A stretch of 64,000 bases of DNA. Origin: Brachionus koreanus (Eukaryota; Rotifera; Eurotatoria; Ploima; Brachionidae). The DNA is taken from positions 1,429,409-1,493,408 of the forward strand of contig PJRA01000263.1 in the NCBI GenBank assembly GCA_016987375.1, given 5' to 3'. Positions 57,622-64,000 of this stretch are shown piece by piece. Numbering within the stretch: position 1 is the first letter of the stretch; each line of letters begins with the position of its first letter. The notes under the pieces are model-generated. The model was not told where the DNA came from, did not search any database, and was given only the letters and a program-made list of their open reading frames with translations. The position numbers and the translations under genes are program-made.

Positions 57622-60600
57622 ATTTTTGTTCTGGAACTTTCTAGACAACAATTCTAATTGAACCACGTTGTTCAAAATTAAATCAATAGAATGTGAGTAA
57701 GATGCAATTGAGGCGTGTGAGTTAGTGAGTGAGCGTGTGTTAAAGAACTAGTTCAATTTGAAAAGACGTTATTTTTCATTAAGAAAAGATTGAAATAATC
57801 TTGATCGCAAGCCGATTCGATTCATTCAAAGCACTTGAAGTCTCGGCTTAGAAGCAATTGCAAGACTTGAGTGCAATAGTGTGCTAATGATTTAAAGTAA
57901 AGATTATGCATTAAATTTATTGAAACAAACAAATAATTCAAAACAAAGCTGGTTAGAAATTTGAGTCTAAACTGTAGCTAGGTATCTGTGTTTCAGCATT
58001 GAAAGTGTTATATAAGTTTTTAAACAAACAATAGATCAAGAATGCATGCAAAATTTTTTCTAACTTACACAATGGAATTGTCGGCCTCGCGGCTGCTTCA
58101 TTACAAATATTCATCAAAGTACTTTTACGACGACATTTTTACCTTAATTTGCGCCTCACGATTCCATCAGAAAATTATTAGGATTAAATTTTATCTGCAT
58201 TCAAATAAAAATAAATCTGTTTTCTATTTCTCAAAATAAATATTTTTCTAAATTTTCGATTTCAATAGAAATAAAAAAAAATGTATATTATTTATTAAAT
58301 TTTCATCATTCAGTAAATATTTTCTAAATCAAGGAAATCAAATAAAATTATTAGCAGACGTCATCTCATTAATTTAAAGAAAATAAAAATAAGTTTAGAC
58401 TGTTTATTTAATGTTTTTAAGATAATATTACCTTTAGAATAACAACAAATGTAATATTTCATCAGAAATGTGTTACCTTATTTACTCTAAATGCACAAAA
58501 ATTATTAATGTTTATTAAAATTTAAAAAATCTAAAATTTAGCAAACAAACAAATAAATTAAAAATCAAAAAATTAAAATTTGGAATTTTTTAAAATAAAT
58601 TTTTAAAATATTTTATCCATTAGTGCCAAATTTCTGTTTTTTCTATAAATACTCTTAATTATAATTTTTTAAAATTTTTCCATGAACTTGGTCGTTTTGA
58701 CTCTAATAGACTTGCAAATCGAGGTATTCAGACCCATTCAAAATTTTCATTCATTTTAGAAAATATTTTGAATTAATTTTTGAAAATTCTTACCTTAAAT
58801 TGAGATCACCTTTTAAAACTGGTTATATAAAAAAAACTCTAATATAAACTTAGATCAGTATAAATTCTAGGTGTATACATGAGCGTGACTCTTTTAAAAA
58901 AAAGCTTGTCTGTCAATGTTATTTCCAGAATAGACAAGTTTTTTTTTATGCAAGAAGTTTTTAAAATTTGCTTCTCTAAGCATGAATCTGATAACAAAAA
59001 TTATTTCAACTAAACAAACAAATCATCTTTTTCTTTGCTTGCAAAAAATCTACCTTTAGCGAACTGGTTAGATTTTTCAAAATTCACATTATTTTATACT
59101 CATCTCAATTGCTCAATTTCGTAATTTATATAGTCGATAATGCATTTAATTACACATATTCTTTATAAAATTTTATTTGAATCAAAGTTTTTTTTTTTAT
59201 TTGAATCATTTGAATATAGAATTATTTTTTTATATATTGAACAATTAAATGCCCAATTTAATTTTTCCATTATCTAGAAATTCATTTTTGTAAAATTTAT
59301 CATTCTAAATTATATTGGAAGCACATTAACAAAAGCCACAAGTTAAAATTTTATTCAAAAAAGAATTAAGGTTTTGAATTCACGGCTAGTCAACAGACTG
59401 CTGTCTCTTTAATTGAAAAAATTAAATTTATTTAAATTAGTTATAAAATATTATGAAAAAAAATTTAAATTAATAATTTTATTTATTCATTCTTTTATCA
59501 TCGCCAATTCTGCTTTTATAATTTTTACAAAAATATAAAAAATTATTCATTACTTTGTTGATTAGACTTAAACTGTCAAATATTTTAAATCATTAATTAA
59601 AGTTTTAATGTTAATATTGTTAATTATAATATTTTAAAAATTTTTTTAAACGCTTAAAATTATTATCGTATTCCCTTGAACATTAGCGAACCCTAAGACT
59701 TTTTTAAAGTCAACCAAAATTCTGCTCGCTTTCTGTTATTCTCTAATACAACATTCTTAGATCTACATAAAATACATTTTTTTTGAAGATAATATTCGCT
59801 CACTAAATTTTTTTTATATCAATTTAAGGTGCTCAATTTCAAGAGAATATGATATCAAAATTTATAATTTTATTTATGAATAATTATTTTTCTAATTTGA
59901 TGTAAAATTGATTTATGGTTGAAATAAAAACAAAATTTATAATTAAAGCAAAGCAAGCCATTTTCAGTGTCATTATTTTTTTTTAATTTTCAATAAATTT
60001 TGTAAGTATCAATTAAGTTGATGTCAGAAGCTGTTTAAATTTTTTAATTCGATGGCTATATTCCTAAAAACTTCCGAATAACTTTTTTACTATTAGAAAT
60101 GATAAAATTCTTTAAAATCCTTGTAGCTTAAGAAACTTTGATTAATTAAAAATTATATGAATCCAAAAGCCCTACAAAGTAATTTCGCAGTTGATTAGCA
60201 TACTTTTTAAGAGCGTGCAAAATGTATAAATTTGCAGAGTATTTTGAAGTCTTATTTTACTGCGTAAAGAAAATTTTCTTAGGACCAAACATTTACAGAA
60301 TTTACAAATAAATAATTTTTTTAAATCATAATCTAATATTTGCCAAGCATTTAGCTCATTATTTACTAATGCTAGAAAAATTTAACACTTTTACAAACTA
60401 TCATTTTAATAAACATGCCAAATGTTATGAAAATAAAATTCAGTAATTTAATTTTTAATTTTTCATTTATTCTCTATCAATTTGAGTTAAATCTTATAAA
60501 TTTTTTATTTAAAATTGATTAAATGTTAAATAATTGTTTTATTTTGATTATTTAAAATAATCTGCGAATTTTTTTTCGATATAAATCTATAGGTTAGTGT

Positions 60601-61130
60601 TCATGACATGAAAGTCTTTTTTAATTTATCAAAAATTATTTGAGTTTGGTCTTATTTGTAATGACTTTTTTCACAAATATTATGATAGTTTCGATCAATT
60701 AATTTACAGTCCACAACAATCTCGGAGAAAGACAGATCGACACCATTTTTGATTTCTTTTTAACACTAGCATTGCAACACATCAAGCATTTTTTTGCGTT
60801 TTTTTTTAATTTAAAGTTATTTTATAAAAAAAAACTAAATAATTTTATAAAGTAATATTATATTTAAATAAAATTCTAAAATCTACATAAATCAAAAAAG
60901 ATGTATTCATATTAAAAAATTTTTCAAAAGATACAAGGATTTAAAAAAATTCAATTTTTGAAATAACACAAAACTAATGTCCAGTTTGCCATCAGCATTC
61001 TTGAAAGCCCCAAAACAAACATTAATCAAAAATTAGTTTTAACTGAACATATAATGCTAAAAAAGGTCTAATGCGTCCAAAGCTTTTGGATCACAAAACA
61101 AACAGTAGATTAACAATCACTATTTTAAAC
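57622..61130. other. AT-rich intergenic region upstream of SLBP
   Basis: Mostly featureless. A GC-richer island at about 58075-58170 is bounded on the minus strand by a strong donor-like TTGT|GTAAGT and may be a 5' untranslated exon of SLBP. The plus frame 58042-58239 across it is not supported. A short inverted pair AAGCTTGTCT/AGACAAGTTT lies at about 58902-58942. No other gene seen. Confidence 0.45.
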
Positions 61131-61139
61131 ATCTAAAGT

Positions 61140-62260
61140 TTCAGAGGAGACTGTGACAAATCAATTTAGCTATTCGTGAAAAAAGTCAGCTCCTCTCTCG
61201 GTATCGAAATTAATAATGAGCTCGATTGGAATCAGCAGTTTAAAAGAATTCTCAATTACACAAAAAGTGTCACATTTTTCATCAAACAGCTCAAAGAACA
61301 TGTCCTCAAGCCTGAAATCAAAATGACTGTCTTCTAAAGTCTATATATTAGTCTACTTGATTATATCAGTGCCGTTTTGATTACATCGTTCTGTGAAATT
61401 AAAGCGCAAATTAAAAACATTCATAGCAGAATCATTAAACTCATTGATATCACAAATAAGAAGCTTTTCAACATCCAGAATACAAACAAAAGCCTGTATA
61501 GTCGGTTTGTATGCTAGTCATGCAATCGAGGGTTCAAAATCCACTGAGGGTGGAAAACATTTGAAAATATATCTACTATACAGGGTAACTCCTATCGACT
61601 AGGTAAAATTGAAGTGTACAAAACGCATCATAAAAGCTCTTCATAAAACTTTTCGCCCATCCTTATGACTCTTTATCACAGAAGTGGATTCTCCTAATTC
61701 TAAATTCTGATTTAAAACAAAAAGCTACAAATAAGCATGGCTAAAAAAAAGCTTGAGCAAAAATCGAAGCATATACACAATTTCATATTTTTCGAATCAA
61801 CCAATTTATAAGAACTTTGGAAGTTTTCCGAAATGAATCTTTTTTTCAACCAAAGCCTATCAAAAAAAATGACCCACACCTACTATCTTAATACTACGAA
61901 CAATTACTCTTAAATGCGGCTCACAGTATAGTCGAATTCTGTAAAAAATGGAGTAAATTGAAAACTTGCTACTCGGTTTTCACTCTAGCAGGCTTGAGAA
62001 GAGTATTCCGAATATTTGCTATGATAGTTGGCAAATTGAAAACCAAGAAATTGTAAGTCAACAAGTATTTCGGAGAATGTTGACAACGCGGTAAGTCAGC
62101 ATTCTCCGAAAAATTAAAGAATTCAAATGCAGGAAGTCAATTGCTATAAATAAAACTCTTTACAAATACTTAATAAATTCTTTTTTTGATTATTGTTTTA
62201 TTATATTAAAATGCTGCACCCAAATTATTAAAAAAGACCTAAATAAATGATAAAGCAAAC
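61140..62260 (+). pseudogene. non-LTR reverse transcriptase debris
   Basis: Plus-strand frames with repeated stops. From about 61200: GIEINNELDWNQQFKRILNY, FFIKQLKEHVLKPEIK, then SLLDYISAVL and IHSRIIKLIDITN. These correspond to the LGI.ID..L.W and post-palm (LLDY, Q-R-I) segments of LINE reverse transcriptases. From about 62095: ILRKIKEFKCRKSIAINKTL and YKYLINSFFDYCFIILKCCT is the same post-palm region again, so two elements or a duplicated one are present. A strong hairpin (62068-62111) sits between them. None is functional. Confidence 0.7.
62068..62111. repeat. 17-bp GC-richer hairpin
   Basis: TTTCGGAGAATGTTGAC pairs with GTCAGCATTCTCCGAAA with a single T/C difference around the loop AACGCGGTAA. 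It stands out from the surrounding AT-rich sequence. It lies inside reverse-transcriptase debris. Confidence 0.85.
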
Positions 62261-63588
62261 TCACTGTTTATTAAATTTTTTAAAATTTTTAAATCACAAA
62301 ATTAGCGAAAATCAAAACAAAATGTCCATTGAGTAATGTTCGAGACAATAAAATAAGAATCAAACAACCAAAAATGACATTAAATATATTTTTTTAAAAC
62401 CTTTTTTTTTTAATTTAATTTATTGATCTTATTCATTTAAACATTTAATTCAATTAAAAAATATACAAATATAAACGTATTCAAAGGTATAGAACTGTGA
62501 ACCAGGTTGTGTGTCATTAATTGTGTCATTTTTATATTTATACAATAAACTAAAATAAACTTATTTTAATTTTGCTATTTTGTGAACTTTTATTTTGCAT
62601 TTTATTTTTTACTTTTGGGTCTTGAAATTATAAATAATGATAAATGATAAAATAAAAAATTACTTAAATCAGTCATTTTCAAGCTAGTCAATTTATAAAT
62701 ATTATATTTAGATTTCTAATAAAAATTTATAAAGTTTAATTAGAGCATAAAATGTCTAAAAAGAGAATAAAATGAATTATTTGAAATTTTGTTTATTTAA
62801 ATTAATTTTTACTCAAAAATAAACATGATAAAAAAATTGAAAAAATTATTTAAGTTTTCCATTTAGAAATAAATCAATTTAAAGATTGATAAATTTTTAA
62901 TTAAAGCAAATTGGTTATTAAACCATCAAAATAACGTTGTCCCTTTTAAATTTTAAATTATAAAACAAGTAAATAATTATTTCTTAAAGTCTTCAGGTAA
63001 GATATTTTCAACGTGTTATAATTTTTAAAAATTTATTTTGCATGCATAATTTAACTTTCCAGGTAAATTATCTAATAGAAAAATTAGATATTTTTGTCAA
63101 GTTTGTTTTGCATTTTTAAATTTAGCTCAAAGTTAATCAGTCATGTACAAAACCCCTAACTTGGAAGTGATTCAAAATGCAAAATTAAAAGCAATAATAA
63201 TATGGAGAATATTTGTGTTTGTAACCGAACAATAGAGCAAAATTAAACTTCGCTATAGCTCAGCTTTTTTTATTTAAGATTTCAAAAAAGGCACTTTTAT
63301 GCATTCGCGACAGTCGTAGTTCGTTCCACTTGAACTCTTAAATTAAATCGACGCAATTTTTTTCATTTTTGTTTAGTTTACTATCAACCAAATATTCTAT
63401 CTACTTTCATAAAAAATTATTTACTTTGTTTTGAAACATAAAAATCACTTAAAGCCAAATGAAAATTTTCTCTCTATTTTTTTCTACTATCAAGAAATCT
63501 TCGTATCTACTCAAACTAAGTCACATTTTTAAAATTTAATTCTATTTTAGTTACAGAAAAATTGTTTTTAAATGAGTAAATAAAAACT
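62261..63588. other. intergenic region upstream of KDM5
   Basis: AT-rich without supported coding sequence. From about 63.1 kb it probably includes the KDM5 promoter and 5' untranslated region. An acceptor-like CTATTTTAG at 63543-63551 lies about 38 nt before the ATG. Confidence 0.5.
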
Positions 63589-64000
63589 ATGTCCCAAATA
63601 AAATTAAATGAGATTACAGAGGCAATTACATTTACGCCTACTGCCGATGAATTCAAAGAACCACTGGAATACGTAGAAAAAATTCGACTAATTGGTGAAA
63701 AGTACGGAATATGCAAAATAGTACCACCATCAGATTGGAAGCCTCCATTTGCAATTGATATGTTTAATTTCAAATTTAGACCAAGAATACAAAGACTAAA
63801 TGAATTAGAGGTAATTAACATGTTTGATTTGTATTTATAATTCTTCGTAAAACTCATGTGCTAACATGGGTGTTTAATATTCATAGGCTTAGATTGTCTT
63901 AAAATGACATTGTGTGTCCTATGACCTTGACATTATTAAAAAAAATTCTTAAAGTTATGAACAGATTTTATCATGAGACTTTAATATGAAGGTTGGATTA
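63589..64000 (+). CDS. KDM5: KDM5/JARID1 histone H3K4 demethylase, first coding exon (partial, runs off the window)
   Basis: KDM5 enzymes remove H3K4 di/trimethylation with Fe(II) and 2-oxoglutarate and carry JmjN, ARID, PHD and JmjC domains. The 74 codons at 63589-63810 cover the JmjN domain: [20 protein letters not shown], then [20 protein letters not shown] and [14 protein letters not shown]. The last motif is the KDM5 signature joining JmjN to ARID. The exon ends in phase 0 at GAG|GTAATT. The rest of the window (63811-64000) reads as intron. Open frame after 63810 is intronic read-through. The remaining exons are outside. Confidence 0.9.

Noticed and set aside
58042..58239. 65-codon plus-strand frame upstream of SLBP
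   Set aside because: No recognisable domain; composition rise is better explained by a possible minus-strand untranslated exon.
1..64000. CRISPR arrays, phage, integron or bacterial defence islands
   Set aside because: Genes are intron-bearing animal genes; no regularly spaced repeats or prokaryotic gene order.

Overview
This window looks like nuclear DNA of a small-genome invertebrate animal. It is very AT-rich. Genes have short GT-AG introns, mostly about 47-95 bp (longest here 571 bp). The gene set is metazoan: Nanos, RFX, KDM5, SLBP, CCT2, PIN1 and proline dehydrogenase. Base composition, intron size and many decayed non-LTR and DNA transposons would fit a monogonont rotifer such as Brachionus, but that is an inference; only the animal assignment is well supported. 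No bacterial operons, CRISPR arrays, rRNA or convincing tRNA genes were seen.

Layout. 1-9.8 kb is an AT-rich gene desert with two foldback (MITE-like) inverted repeats. 9.8-19.6 kb is a large interrupted palindrome. A GT8-like glycosyltransferase lies in each arm (intact C-terminus on the left, truncated on the right), and CCT2 lies in the spacer on the minus strand. The left arm carries a roughly 4-kb decayed non-LTR retrotransposon whose empty site survives in the right arm. Between left GT8 and CCT2 is a mosaic of duplicated fragments, including a broken CCT piece. 19.9-20.8 kb is a dead reverse transcriptase. 20.8-25.5 kb is desert. 25.5-27.6 kb is a four-exon DUF229 (sulfatase-fold) membrane protein gene. 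27.6-31.5 kb is desert. 31.5-35.1 kb is an RFX1/2/3-type transcription factor. 38.2-39.4 kb is a single-exon TIR-domain gene, followed by Tc1/mariner fragments. 40.8-41.8 kb is a rhodopsin-like GPCR (minus). 43.6-44.2 kb is nanos. 44.5-48 kb holds PIN1 among MITEs and a dead reverse transcriptase. 50.4-51.2 kb is a six-exon coiled-coil gene of unknown role. 54.4-57.6 kb has proline dehydrogenase and SLBP head-to-tail on the minus strand. 61.1-62.3 kb is reverse-transcriptase debris. 63.6 kb to the window end is the first coding exon of a KDM5 histone demethylase.

The genes are unrelated housekeeping and developmental genes, not a pathway. Exon joins reported here were made by eye from splice signals, reading phase and family conservation. 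The most notable structures are the GT8/CCT2 inverted duplication with its datable retrotransposon insertion, two MITE families whose boundaries can be read from paralogous empty sites or shared ends, and the orphan TIR gene. I found no clear new multi-gene system.
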